From Chryseobacterium sp. JJR-5R (lineage in GTDB: Bacteria; Bacteroidota; Bacteroidia; Flavobacteriales; Weeksellaceae), in the NCBI RefSeq assembly GCF_034047335.1, contig NZ_CP139137.1, positions 620,001 to 684,000 of the forward strand: 64,000 bases of DNA, written 5' to 3'. Shown here piece by piece: positions 50,301 to 57,017 of this stretch. Within the stretch, counting starts at the first letter, position 1. Every line of letters begins with the position of its first letter. Under the pieces are notes generated by a model that saw nothing but the letters and a program-made list of their open reading frames with translations, was not told where the DNA came from and did no database searches. Position numbers and translations under genes: made by a program.

Positions 50301-50892
50301 AGTCACAGGTGTTAAAAAATTCACTTCTAAAGCTGCTGATATTATTTCTAGAATTGATATTAAAGAAACATTATCACTCTTAGCACCAATTAGACCCAAT
50401 ACTCCAGAAGAACAAGCATGGCTTGAATCTAAATATGGTTATGGAAAAAGTCCACTAGGAGACATAAAAGGAGTAGGAAAATTTGTTATGGATCTCCCGA
50501 ATCTTATATCTGAATCTTTTAGTTCTATTGGAGAAAGTGATGATACTGAAGAAATAATCATTGCCACAGCTATATCCTTGATAAATATTAAGAAAGGGAA
50601 GTTCGGCAATGTTGCTAGAATGGGAATTGGCAAAAGTACTTCAGGTTGGGTACTAAGTAAGGTTTTTAACTCATTAGATCCTGCAATACAAACAAAAGTT
50701 AAAAATGCTATTAGTAAAGGTATAGTTGGTGCTCAAGGACAACAAGGAATAATAAAATTAACCGCAACAGAGGCTGCTCAAACAGGATTCCAATATAAAG
50801 TTAAAATTTTAGGTAAGGGTGGAGATATTAGGATTTATGGTAATCCAAATGCAAATGGTCATATTGTTTTTGAAAAAGTAATGGGACATTAA
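47353..50892 (+). CDS. DUF6443/RHS-core protein with variable C-terminal toxin tip
   Basis: 1179 residues with a signal peptide (ends SQAQ). DUF6443 occupies about 25-160 (RTYLEPV...VQYFDGLGRPKQ), RHS YD-repeats about 160-890, and the RHS-associated core about 890-948 (GMYDYGARFYMPDIGRW...YSYVYNNP...DPTGM). The core motif normally reads DPLAE but here is DDLSE: the Asp is kept, the Pro lost. Behind DPTGM the DNA turns AT-rich and encodes a 231-residue tip (949-1179) that I cannot name; its last 75 residues are Gly-rich and basic (KILGKGGDIRIYGN). In such proteins the tip is the toxin, released after autoproteolysis. An immunity gene follows after 10 bases. Confidence 0.88.
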   Translation: MKKILIPIGTIFLSGWSQAQLSSTENYIQSRTYLEPVTASSSTARQVETVQYFDGLGRPKQMVNVKASPSGKDVVTHIEYDGFGRQAKDFLPVPQQGTQNGAIYTSPLSNATQPALYGSEKIYAEKVLESSPLDRILQQKQVGTAWSDKPVQFGYDANMTGDAVKKYTTVTTWVDGATSSIMSQSANYGNAQLYKNTVTDEDNNVTVEFKNGQGQVVLVRKVLSASENADTYYVYNEYNQLAFVIPPKAAVAADPNTVLTDLCYQYKYDGRGRLVEKKLPGKGWEYMIYDTADRLVMSQDANLRAQNKWLFSKHDKFSRVLYMGIVIDGGARNAIQGYLEAVFGSNTETEGSFQHSGITIYHGKTAAPTVFDKILTVNYYDKYPPYDFSPTFPADIIGQPTLTDNPAADGRSTKGLPVMSLVKNIEDDNWTKNYTYYDKKGRSIGSYSINHLGGRTKIDSKLDFAGVVQQSITRHKRLDTDTNRVITENFTYDHQNRLLTHTHQVDSNPMEYLAQNSYNELSQLQSKKVGGISPSVPLQSIDYAYNIRGWMTKINDPANLNGKLFGYEIRYNNPVSSNIAPSRFNGNIAEVDWNNGSENLMKRYNYEYDKLSRLINAFYSEPSTGVSGSFNEYLTYDLNGNINTLKRSAPQVFSPTETLVDDLEYQYAGNRLTKVIENIPNSTGYEGGNNVIDYDLNGSMTNMKDKGIDGIGYNHLNLPDAFGITQENPFGGTFTSFSLNYLYRADGTKVRKTYYSGGGRGNPTITTNVTDYLDGFQYRYSEITQCLWCRTSVAYEQEAFKDPVVLDPTNPGTLTPTWILDFVPTAEGFYSFTKNHYIYQYRDHLGNARVNYEKNSEGVLEITDTNNYYAFGMNHIGGMKSMLGGYQNYKYNGKEIQESGMYDYGARFYMPDIGRWGTQDDLSELQFHYSPYSYVYNNPIFFNDPTGMIGEACEGCPDKSKNPEINPNAKGGANNPADIQEVIVTGVKKFTSKAADIISRIDIKETLSLLAPIRPNTPEEQAWLESKYGYGKSPLGDIKGVGKFVMDLPNLISESFSSIGESDDTEEIIIATAISLINIKKGKFGNVARMGIGKSTSGWVLSKVFNSLDPAIQTKVKNAISKGIVGAQGQQGIIKLTATEAAQTGFQYKVKILGKGGDIRIYGNPNANGHIVFEKVMGH
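49262..50205 (+). repeat. RHS core segment, copy 1 (in the full-length gene)
   Basis: The 944-base stretch encoding the last RHS repeats and core. It begins with ACCTGAACGGGAACATCAAT, and its first 230 bases are nearly identical to 51325-51555. It then diverges gradually up to the DPTGM codons, where homology stops and the tip begins. Confidence 0.9.
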
Positions 50893-50902
50893 TAGTAAGC
50901 TT

Positions 50903-51193
50903 ATGAATAATAATATAGATACAGAAAATTTATTCGAAATTTCTTCTGAGTATTTAAATAATATTTTAAAAGATGAAGAATTATTGCATGAGCTAAAAAG
51001 CTCTTGCGAGAATGAAAAACCAGAGCTAATAAACAAAAGTGTCTCTTATGTTTTATACGATCAAAATGAACTATTTAAAAATAGCTATAGGGTTAAAATA
51101 AACATACAATGTAGGAGCAAAAATATTGCTTATTATGTTTTATATTTAGATAAAGATAAAAACTTTATTGATGAATTTTTTGTCATAAATTAA
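50903..51193 (+). CDS. Putative immunity protein 1
   Basis: 96 residues, acidic N-terminal half (NNILKDEELLHEL), no signal peptide or membrane helix, so cytoplasmic. I match it to no named family. It begins 10 bases after the toxin stop, is as AT-rich as the toxin tip, and is followed by a terminator and a duplicated RHS core. This position and size are what immunity genes of RHS/CDI toxins show. The assignment is by context only; the small size leaves open that it is an unrelated gene. Confidence 0.6.
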   Translation: MNNNIDTENLFEISSEYLNNILKDEELLHELKSSCENEKPELINKSVSYVLYDQNELFKNSYRVKINIQCRSKNIAYYVLYLDKDKNFIDEFFVIN

Positions 51194-51245
51194 ATAAAAC
51201 TCCCCTCGCTACCGCAACATTTTATCGTGTGGCAGATAAATAAAG

Positions 51246-51275
51246 AAACCCATCGCAATTGCGATGGGTTTTTGT
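51246..51275 (+). terminator. Terminator behind the first toxin-immunity pair
   Basis: AAACCCATCGCAATTGCGATGGGTTTTT, a perfect palindromic stem with a T run. It closes the transcript that starts at 41881 and stands just before the orphan RHS copy. Confidence 0.88.
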
Positions 51276-51324
51276 GTTATAATGTAATAGTAATTTTCTA
51301 CGAGTACGCTTTTCTAGCTTTATA

Positions 51325-52255
51325 ACCTGAACGGGAACATCAATACCTTAAAACGGTCCGCTCCGCAGGTATTTTCTCCTACGGAAACTTTGGTTGATGA
51401 CCTGGAGTATCAGTATGCAGGCAACCGCCTTACAAAAGTGATTGAGAATATCCCCAACAGTACCGGCTATGAAGGGGGGAATAATATAATTGATTATGAC
51501 CTGAACGGGAGCATGATTAATATGAAGGATAAAGGCATACAGGGTATTGCTTACAATCATTTAAACCTACCGGATAATTTTTCAATTACCCAGGTTGATC
51601 CGCTGAGCGGAAACTCTACCAGCTTCGGTTTAGGCTATTTATACAGGGCAGACGGTGTGAAGGTGCGTAAGACCTATAGTACCGGAGGAGGAAGAATGCC
51701 GTCAACTTATAAATATACGGATTACTTAGATGGTTTCCAGTACATTTTTTCAGAGACAGTGCAGCCTTGTCCATGGTGCCGGACCAGTGTAGCCTATGAG
51801 CAGGAAGCCTTTAGGGATCCTGTTCTTATTGATCCGACCCCTGTTGCTTTGGGCTGGCAGCTGGATTTCGTTCCCACTGCAGAAGGATTTTACAGTTTCA
51901 CGGAAAACCGCTATATTTACCAGTACAGGGACTATCTGGGAAATGCAAGGGTAAATTATGCAAAGGACAGCCAGGGTAACCTTCAGATCAAGGATACGAA
52001 TAACTATTATGCCTTTGGGATGAACCATATCGGAGGGATGAAAAGTATGCTGGGAGGCTACAAAAGCTATAAGTATAATGGAAAGGAGATTCAGGAGTCT
52101 GGGATGTATGATTACGGAGCCAGGTTCTATATGCCCGATATTGGGAGATGGGGCGTGGTTGATCCTTTGGCGGAATTGCAATTTAAGTATAGTCCTTATT
52201 CTTATGTTTATAATAATCCTATAAGATATGCAGATCCAACAGGGATGATCGGAGA
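51325..52255 (+). repeat. RHS core segment, copy 2 (orphan module)
   Basis: 931 bases matching 49262-50205. Homology starts abruptly at ACCTGAACGGG and ends at GGGATGATCGGAGAA. The start is not at a gene boundary, which indicates displacement by recombination rather than a gene duplication. The canonical DPLAE is kept here. Confidence 0.9.
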
Positions 52256-52898
52256 AGATCCGGATCCCAAGAAAGTATATGGTCCTAAAGGAGGGCAGCC
52301 TATAGAAGAGGTTGTAATGACTTATACAAGACCAAGTTCGCTTTCATTTATGGGTATTAATAATTTGGCTGCATATCATGCTTCAGAAGATAGATTAGCA
52401 GCAGGAATTAGAGGCAGTAACGCCGCTCTTGCTACTGAAAAGTTTGAAAGAAACCTTGCTTTTGCAATGGGTACTTTTATAATGGGTGGAAGTAATATTG
52501 TGGCTTCTGCTGGTTGGGCTACTCTTGACACAATAATTGATTATCAAGATGCCGAAGATCAAGAAGCAATTCAGGCCGTACAATTAGCAGCAATTGCCAT
52601 TCAAGTGAAGCATGGAAATGTTAAAGGATTGCAAAATTTAGCCAGTGAAGCTGAAGAAATTGCAACTAAATTACCTTCCTTAGACGCCACTGGAAAAGTA
52701 CATGGAACTTTACCTAAAGTAAAAGATCTTATAAATTATTCGAAAGAAGATTTAAAAATATTACTTAAAGAGCTAAAAAACAGTGTGCAAAAGAGAATTG
52801 AGGTAACATCACAACTTGGTAGAGATCGTCCTCATGGCCAAAGACAAGGAGCGGAACAAGATTTAATAAAGTCAATAGAAAAACATTTAGGAAAATAA
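51390..52898 (+). CDS. Orphan RHS core with a second C-terminal toxin tip (5' truncated)
   Basis: 502 residues from a TTG at 51390; the frame stays open to 51318, just after an in-frame stop at 51315-51317. There is no signal peptide, no DUF6443 and no good start, so this is a promoterless 3' module of an RHS gene. Residues 1-286 repeat the core of the full-length protein, and residues 287-502 are an unrelated, AT-rich tip. The tip has a hydrophobic middle (AFAMGTFIMGGSNIV) and a basic end (VTSQLGRDRPHGQRQGAEQ). It may be silent until recombination joins it to the full-length gene. A putative immunity gene follows after 3 bases. Confidence 0.82.
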   Translation: MVDDLEYQYAGNRLTKVIENIPNSTGYEGGNNIIDYDLNGSMINMKDKGIQGIAYNHLNLPDNFSITQVDPLSGNSTSFGLGYLYRADGVKVRKTYSTGGGRMPSTYKYTDYLDGFQYIFSETVQPCPWCRTSVAYEQEAFRDPVLIDPTPVALGWQLDFVPTAEGFYSFTENRYIYQYRDYLGNARVNYAKDSQGNLQIKDTNNYYAFGMNHIGGMKSMLGGYKSYKYNGKEIQESGMYDYGARFYMPDIGRWGVVDPLAELQFKYSPYSYVYNNPIRYADPTGMIGEDPDPKKVYGPKGGQPIEEVVMTYTRPSSLSFMGINNLAAYHASEDRLAAGIRGSNAALATEKFERNLAFAMGTFIMGGSNIVASAGWATLDTIIDYQDAEDQEAIQAVQLAAIAIQVKHGNVKGLQNLASEAEEIATKLPSLDATGKVHGTLPKVKDLINYSKEDLKILLKELKNSVQKRIEVTSQLGRDRPHGQRQGAEQDLIKSIEKHLGK

Positions 52899-52901
52899 GA
52901 A

Positions 52902-53387
52902 ATGAAATCATTAGCAGAATTACAAAATTTGTTATTATTTGAAATTCAGAATAATTTGAATAATAAAGTGATCTCTGAAAGTCACGATTACTATAACGAG
53001 TATACAGGATATATTTCAGTTTTATTGGCTTCCATTCTTGAAAAAGTATTATTAAAAAATACTGATTGGAATTCTAATAGATGGATAGATGATTCTTTAT
53101 TAACGAAACTACAATTATCTGATGAAAAATTATCTGTTTGGGGAATAATGATTTGGGGCGTTCAAAATTCAAATGAACAATGGACAGATCCATTTTATTT
53201 TGAAATTAAATTCAGAAAAGAAAGTGGAAAATTTAATAATTATACTTTTCTTTTTGGTGATTTAGATAATCCTAAAATTTCTTATGAAGATTTTGCTAAT
53301 AACCGTAATTATTGGGATATAGATTATTATAATACAAAAGATTGGAATCCTTCTGATAGGAATTGGAATTATATAATTGTAAAATAA
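52902..53387 (+). CDS. Putative immunity protein 2
   Basis: 161 residues, rich in Asn, Trp, Tyr and acidic residues, no signal peptide. The C-terminal part has several aromatic clusters (NRNYWDIDYYNTKDW, DRNWNYIIVK). I recognise no named family. It starts 3 bases after the orphan tip and shares its AT-rich codon use, the usual arrangement of an immunity gene behind an RHS tip. If the module has no promoter of its own, expression would depend on one inside the RHS fragment; I see no clear box. Confidence 0.6.
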   Translation: MKSLAELQNLLLFEIQNNLNNKVISESHDYYNEYTGYISVLLASILEKVLLKNTDWNSNRWIDDSLLTKLQLSDEKLSVWGIMIWGVQNSNEQWTDPFYFEIKFRKESGKFNNYTFLFGDLDNPKISYEDFANNRNYWDIDYYNTKDWNPSDRNWNYIIVK

Positions 53388-53666
53388 TGAAATAACATTC
53401 TTCCATTAGTGTAAGCGTATAGCTTAAGTATTTAAGACGGTGGCAATTCCAGCATGAAATATTACAAAGAAAAGATAAGAACAAAATAGGGGATCAGAGT
53501 ATAAGTTCTTCGGGAAATAAGCTATGACAGGAATATTATCTTATAAGAATAAGATGGGACAGTTATGTAGAACAATCGCAGGTTATAATAGAACGGTAAA
53601 ATTAGAAACTTAAAGACAGTAAATCATTAGAAGTCTATTACAAAAGCTATCAGAATTTCAAAAATA
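53388..53666. other. Degenerate spacer behind the second module
   Basis: 280 bases with no gene longer than a few dozen codons. It has many stops in all frames and the look of eroded coding sequence, but I cannot match it to the other copies. Confidence 0.35.
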
Positions 53667-53700
53667 AACCCCCAAAAGAAACTTCTTTTGGGGGTTAAAA
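53667..53700. terminator. Strong bidirectional hairpin
   Basis: AACCCCCAAAAGAA-AC-TTCTTTTGGGGGTT is a nearly perfect stem. It can end transcription from the second module on the plus strand and from the fragment at 53717 on the minus strand. Confidence 0.8.
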
Positions 53701-53716
53701 TAATAGTAGGCTAACG

Positions 53717-54046
53717 TTAAAAAGTATTAGATATTGATTTTAATTCTAATTCATTGAATTTACCAGTAAAAACTACTTCTTTGATAGGGCCGTCCAATTC
53801 TTCATATACAGAAGTATCATAAGATTTACTCGAAGAGACATAGATGTGATCAAAATCTATATGTCCACTCGTATTGTTGGAAAGTGATTTTGCAGCGCTT
53901 CCTCCGCCGCCAAATGATTTTCTTGTTCTTACCGTTGTCGTTTTACTTCCATTTGGATGTGTTACTACGGTTGTCTCTTTTTCATAATCGATCGCACTTA
54001 CGATTGCAGTCCCAATCGTTACAACTACTCCCTGCTGGTGCGAGCG
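53717..54046 (-). pseudogene. C-terminal fragment of an unknown protein, no start codon
   Basis: On the minus strand a frame of 109 codons is open from just after a TGA at 54047-54049 down to a TAA at 53717. It contains no ATG, GTG or TTG near its beginning. The peptide has real protein character: a hydrophobic start (GVVVTIGTAIVSAIDYE), a basic Thr/Arg stretch (SKTTTVRTRKSFGGGGSA), then HIDFDHIYVSSSK and a final FTGKFNELELKSI. I recognise no family. It is probably the remnant of another gene's 3' end, cut by recombination; the truncation point falls at a GC-rich inverted repeat (54040-54055, GCGAGCG/CGCTCG). Confidence 0.55.
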
Positions 54047-54077
54047 TCACGCTCGTATCTGTAATAACAAAGAACCG

Positions 54078-54400
54078 GAATAGGATATAATTATTTGAAA
54101 CTGCCTGATGCTTTTGGAATTACACAGAATGACCCATGGGGAGGCGTTGCGATAAATTTGGTTTAAGCTATTTATACCGCGCAGACGGTGTGAAGGTGCG
54201 TAATATCTACAGCGGCGGCGGAAGAGGTCAGTCTACTTAATATAAACACACGGATTATCTGGATGGCTTCCAGTACAGCTTTTCAGAAACAGTACAGCCC
54301 ATGCCTGTAGTGCAGGACCAGCGTAGCCTACTAACAGGAGGCCTTTAAAGATCCGGTTCTTATTGACCCTACTCCTGTTTCTATGGAATCATGGCTGCCA
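54078..54400 (+). pseudogene. Third, decayed RHS core fragment
   Basis: The stretch from GGAATAGGATATAATTATTTG to ATGGCTGCCA aligns with the middle of the other two RHS cores (compare 49484-49800 and 51540-51860). Recognisable parts are CTGCCTGATGCTTTTGGAATTAC, CGCGCAGACGGTGTGAAGGTGCG and GATTATCTGGATGGCTTCCAGTAC. It has lost bases after GGCGTTGCGAT and carries a TAA in the frame shortly after GGTCAGTCTACT, with more frameshifts beyond. It lacks the conserved core end and any tip. Confidence 0.8.
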
Positions 54401-54514
54401 ATTACACATCCAGTGATTAAGAGAAGTGCTGAATGTTTGGAAAATTATGCAGTAGAGTTAATTTGCAGAAAGAAAATAATATTTAATAAATATTAAATAT
54501 TTCATATTCTAATC

Positions 54515-55327
54515 CTACCAGCCTCCGGACGCACCGCCTCCGCCGAAGCTTCCGCCTCCGCCAAAACCGCCGAATCCACCACCGCCGCCTCCTGAACTTC
54601 CGCCGCCAAATCCGCCGCCTCCGAAACTGCCGGGGAAAGGGAAAAATCCGCCAGGATAATTTCTGCGCCCTCTTCTTGAAATGATGACATCGTCATCATC
54701 ATCGTCACCACCTCTGCCGCCGCCTCTGTTTCTGAAAACAATGACAATGATGATAAAAATAACAATGGCAATAAACACAAAATTGCCGGCTCCTTTTTTA
54801 CTTCCGGTTTTTGGATTGTTCAATGGTTTGAATTTCCCCTGAACGGCTTCCATAATGGCAGAGGTGCCCCGGTTGATCCCTTCATACCACTGGCCTTTTT
54901 TGAAATGAGGCGTAACGATATAGTCTAGGATCTGCCCGGCTACGGATGCCGTAAGGTATTGTTCAACCGCTCTTCCCTGCTGGATGGACATCGTATGGTC
55001 TTCAGTGGCAATTAAAAAAACAACGCCGTTATCCACATCTTTTTTACCGATCCCCCATTTTTCCCCGAACATGGTTGCAAGGAAATTTATATCTTCCCCT
55101 TTGGTGGAAGGGATGATAACCACTTCAATTTCGGTAGAGGTAGAATCTGCAAAAGCAATCAGTTTTTTATTAAGTCCGTCTTTTTCCTGCGGGCTCAGTA
55201 AATTGGCTTCATCATATACCGGATAAAGCACGCCGGGTTTTGCAGGAACCGTATATTGTGCCGATACCAAAGTGTAGAGGCAGAACAGTACGAATGAAAA
55301 AACAATTTTAAGAGAAGGTAATTTCAT
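54515..55327 (-). CDS. TPM-domain protein with Gly-rich C terminus
   Basis: 270 residues. Signal peptide (ending VSAQ), a TPM/YgcG domain (about 30-150; VYDEANLLSPQEKDGLNKKL, STEIEVVIIPST, KWGIGKKDVDNGVVFLIA), then a transmembrane helix (about 188-203), a run of Asp (DDDDDD), and a long Gly/Phe/Ser tail. TPM proteins sit in the membrane and are involved in photosystem repair in plants; the bacterial role is unknown. It is the third gene of a LemA-TPM-TPM operon, overlapping the gene before it by 20 bases. Confidence 0.9.
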   Translation of the reverse strand: MKLPSLKIVFSFVLFCLYTLVSAQYTVPAKPGVLYPVYDEANLLSPQEKDGLNKKLIAFADSTSTEIEVVIIPSTKGEDINFLATMFGEKWGIGKKDVDNGVVFLIATEDHTMSIQQGRAVEQYLTASVAGQILDYIVTPHFKKGQWYEGINRGTSAIMEAVQGKFKPLNNPKTGSKKGAGNFVFIAIVIFIIIVIVFRNRGGGRGGDDDDDDVIISRRGRRNYPGGFFPFPGSFGGGGFGGGSSGGGGGGFGGFGGGGSFGGGGASGGW

Positions 55328-55739
55328 TAGAAAGCTCGTTGTGGTTTTCCCCTTTTACAGGAAAATATTTTTTTAGTTCAAGGCCTGTTTCCAGGATTCC
55401 GCTTTTTAAAGCCTTGTAATAATTCCCTTTGGCAAACTCAGCCGTGATATAGTCATGCAGATGATCCCAATAAGCTTGGTGTACTTTTTCATGAATAGCG
55501 GTATCTCCGATAATCGTAAGATACCGCTGTTCAAAATTCACATGGAACAATACGGCATTTCTTTCAGCTGTTTTATCCATACACAGTTCCCTGAAAACTT
55601 CAAATGCGGTTTTGGCACTGTCCTGATCCGTTGAAGAATCAATATGCACCCTGATCTCGCCAGTAGAATGCTCCTCTGCTGATTGAATCGCTTCCACAAG
55701 GGAAGCGATCTGCTGACTGGTTAAGAAATTACTGCTCAT
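55308..55739 (-). CDS. TPM-domain protein, short
   Basis: 143 residues, no signal peptide and no membrane helix. TPM domain over the whole length (LVEAIQSAEEHSTGEIRVHI, NAVLFHVNFEQRYLTIIGD, HDYITAEFAKGNYYKAL). It probably works with the preceding LemA and the following TPM gene. Its 3' end overlaps the start of the next gene, a sign of translational coupling. Confidence 0.9.
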   Translation of the reverse strand: MSSNFLTSQQIASLVEAIQSAEEHSTGEIRVHIDSSTDQDSAKTAFEVFRELCMDKTAERNAVLFHVNFEQRYLTIIGDTAIHEKVHQAYWDHLHDYITAEFAKGNYYKALKSGILETGLELKKYFPVKGENHNELSNEITFS

Positions 55740-55744
55740 TTATA

Positions 55745-56353
55745 TTATTCTGAGAATACATCAGGGGCTTTCTGTGCTCCTGCCTCCGCTTTGAAATAAG
55801 GTTTTTCCTTAAAATTGGTAAAGTTGGCCAGAATATTATTCGGGAAGGTTTTAATTGAGGTATTGTAATCCTGGGCAGCTGCATTATAGTAAACGGTTTC
55901 CGTTCTTACGCTGTTCTCAATAGCCGTGTATTCTCTCTGGAAATTGATATACTGCTGGTCTGCCTTTAAGTTCGGGTAAGATTCCACCACGGCCATCAAC
56001 CTGCTTAAAGCTCCTGAAAGTTCACCCTGTGCAGCCTGGAACTTGGCAAGATCCTGCTCGGTCATATTGGTAGGGTCGATATTGATAGATGTTGCTTTTG
56101 AACGTGCCTCCACGACTTTGGTTAACGTTTCCTGCTCAAATTTCGAATAGGATTTTACGGTTCTCTCCAGGTTCGGGATCAGGTTGGCTCTTTTTTGGTA
56201 AACGGTTTCTACGTTAGACCATTTGGTATTGACGTTCTGTTCTTTTGTAACGAAATTATTATACCCGCTTTTACCCCAGAAGAATAATACGGCAACAATA
56301 ATCAGCAGAGCAATACCGATGGTTCCGGCGCTCAGACAGCCTCTGTTTTTCAT
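55745..56353 (-). CDS. LemA-family protein
   Basis: 202 residues. One N-terminal transmembrane helix (GTIGIALLIIVAVLFFW) and then the LemA helical bundle (YNNFVTKEQNVNTKWSNVETVYQKRANLIPNL is the signature region; quoted in part: KWSNVETVYQKR, RANLIPNLERTV). LemA and TPM genes are paired in many Bacteroidetes and Proteobacteria; the function is unknown. It is the first gene of the operon, with TATATTTG on the minus strand at 56392-56385 as its -7 element. Confidence 0.95.
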   Translation of the reverse strand: MKNRGCLSAGTIGIALLIIVAVLFFWGKSGYNNFVTKEQNVNTKWSNVETVYQKRANLIPNLERTVKSYSKFEQETLTKVVEARSKATSINIDPTNMTEQDLAKFQAAQGELSGALSRLMAVVESYPNLKADQQYINFQREYTAIENSVRTETVYYNAAAQDYNTSIKTFPNNILANFTNFKEKPYFKAEAGAQKAPDVFSE

Positions 56354-56384
56354 AGTTTATTTATTTTAACTTTCTTGTGCTGAC

Positions 56385-56412
56385 CAAATATACAAATTAT
56401 GTGCTAATTTTG
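56385..56412. promoter_or_regulatory. Divergent -7 elements for lemA and folA
   Basis: CAAATATA (56385-56392) is TATATTTG on the minus strand, for the LemA operon. TAATTTTG (56405-56412) is on the plus strand, 15 bases before the folA ATG. The -33 elements are not well matched. Confidence 0.55.
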
Positions 56413-56426
56413 TAAAAAATTATTTA

Positions 56427-56957
56427 ATGGTTACAATCGTTGTTGCGATGGGGGAAAACAGAGGAATCGGTTCCAATAATCAGATGCTCTGGCACCTCCC
56501 GAAAGATTTAAAACATTTTAAAGATATCACATCGGGCCATCCTGTGGTTATGGGAAGAAAAACCTTTGAAAGTATCGGGAAACCGCTGCCTAACCGTACG
56601 AATATTGTAATTTCGAGAAAAAACGACTGGTTTGAAGAAGGGGTTTTGATCGTGGGAAGCATAAAAGAAGCGATAAAGTTTGCCAAGAAGATTGATGAGG
56701 ATATTTTCATTATCGGAGGAGGAAATATCTATACACAGACCATGGATATTGCTGATAGGATAGAGCTTACCACGGTAAAGGCCGATATTGAAGCGGATAC
56801 TTTTTTCCCGGAGATTGATAAAAAAGCATGGACGAAAGTACAGGAAACCTGCCATGAAAAAGATGAGAAAAATCCTTATGATTTCTGTTTTGAAGCCTAT
56901 GAAAGGATTAACATTCCAGCTGTTGGGGCTCAGGGTAACAATAACGTTAAACTTTAG
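56427..56957 (+). CDS. folA: Dihydrofolate reductase
   Basis: 176 residues. Reduces dihydrofolate to tetrahydrofolate with NADPH in the cytoplasm. The N-terminal VAMGENRGIGSNNQMLWHLPKDLKHFK is the family signature; MGRKTFESIGKPLPNR and FIIGGGNIYTQTM are the NADPH-binding parts, and the active-site acid is in PKDLKHF (Asp). Full length. The last 15 residues (AVGAQGNNNVKL) are an extra tail after the final strand. Confidence 0.96.
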   Translation: MVTIVVAMGENRGIGSNNQMLWHLPKDLKHFKDITSGHPVVMGRKTFESIGKPLPNRTNIVISRKNDWFEEGVLIVGSIKEAIKFAKKIDEDIFIIGGGNIYTQTMDIADRIELTTVKADIEADTFFPEIDKKAWTKVQETCHEKDEKNPYDFCFEAYERINIPAVGAQGNNNVKL

Positions 56958-56991
56958 GCCCCGGACCGCAAAGTCTGAACCTTAAATTTAT

Positions 56992-56999
56992 TATCTTTG
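56992..56999 (+). promoter_or_regulatory. -7 element for the 57018 gene
   Basis: TATCTTTG, 18 bases before the ATG. No clear TTTG at the right distance. Confidence 0.5.
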
Positions 57000-57017
57000 C
57001 AATTCTAAAATTTAATA

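Noticed and set aside
51190-51320. Insertion-sequence end before the orphan RHS module
   Set aside because: The palindrome at 51246-51275 has a T run and is better explained as a terminator; no target duplication or transposase is visible.
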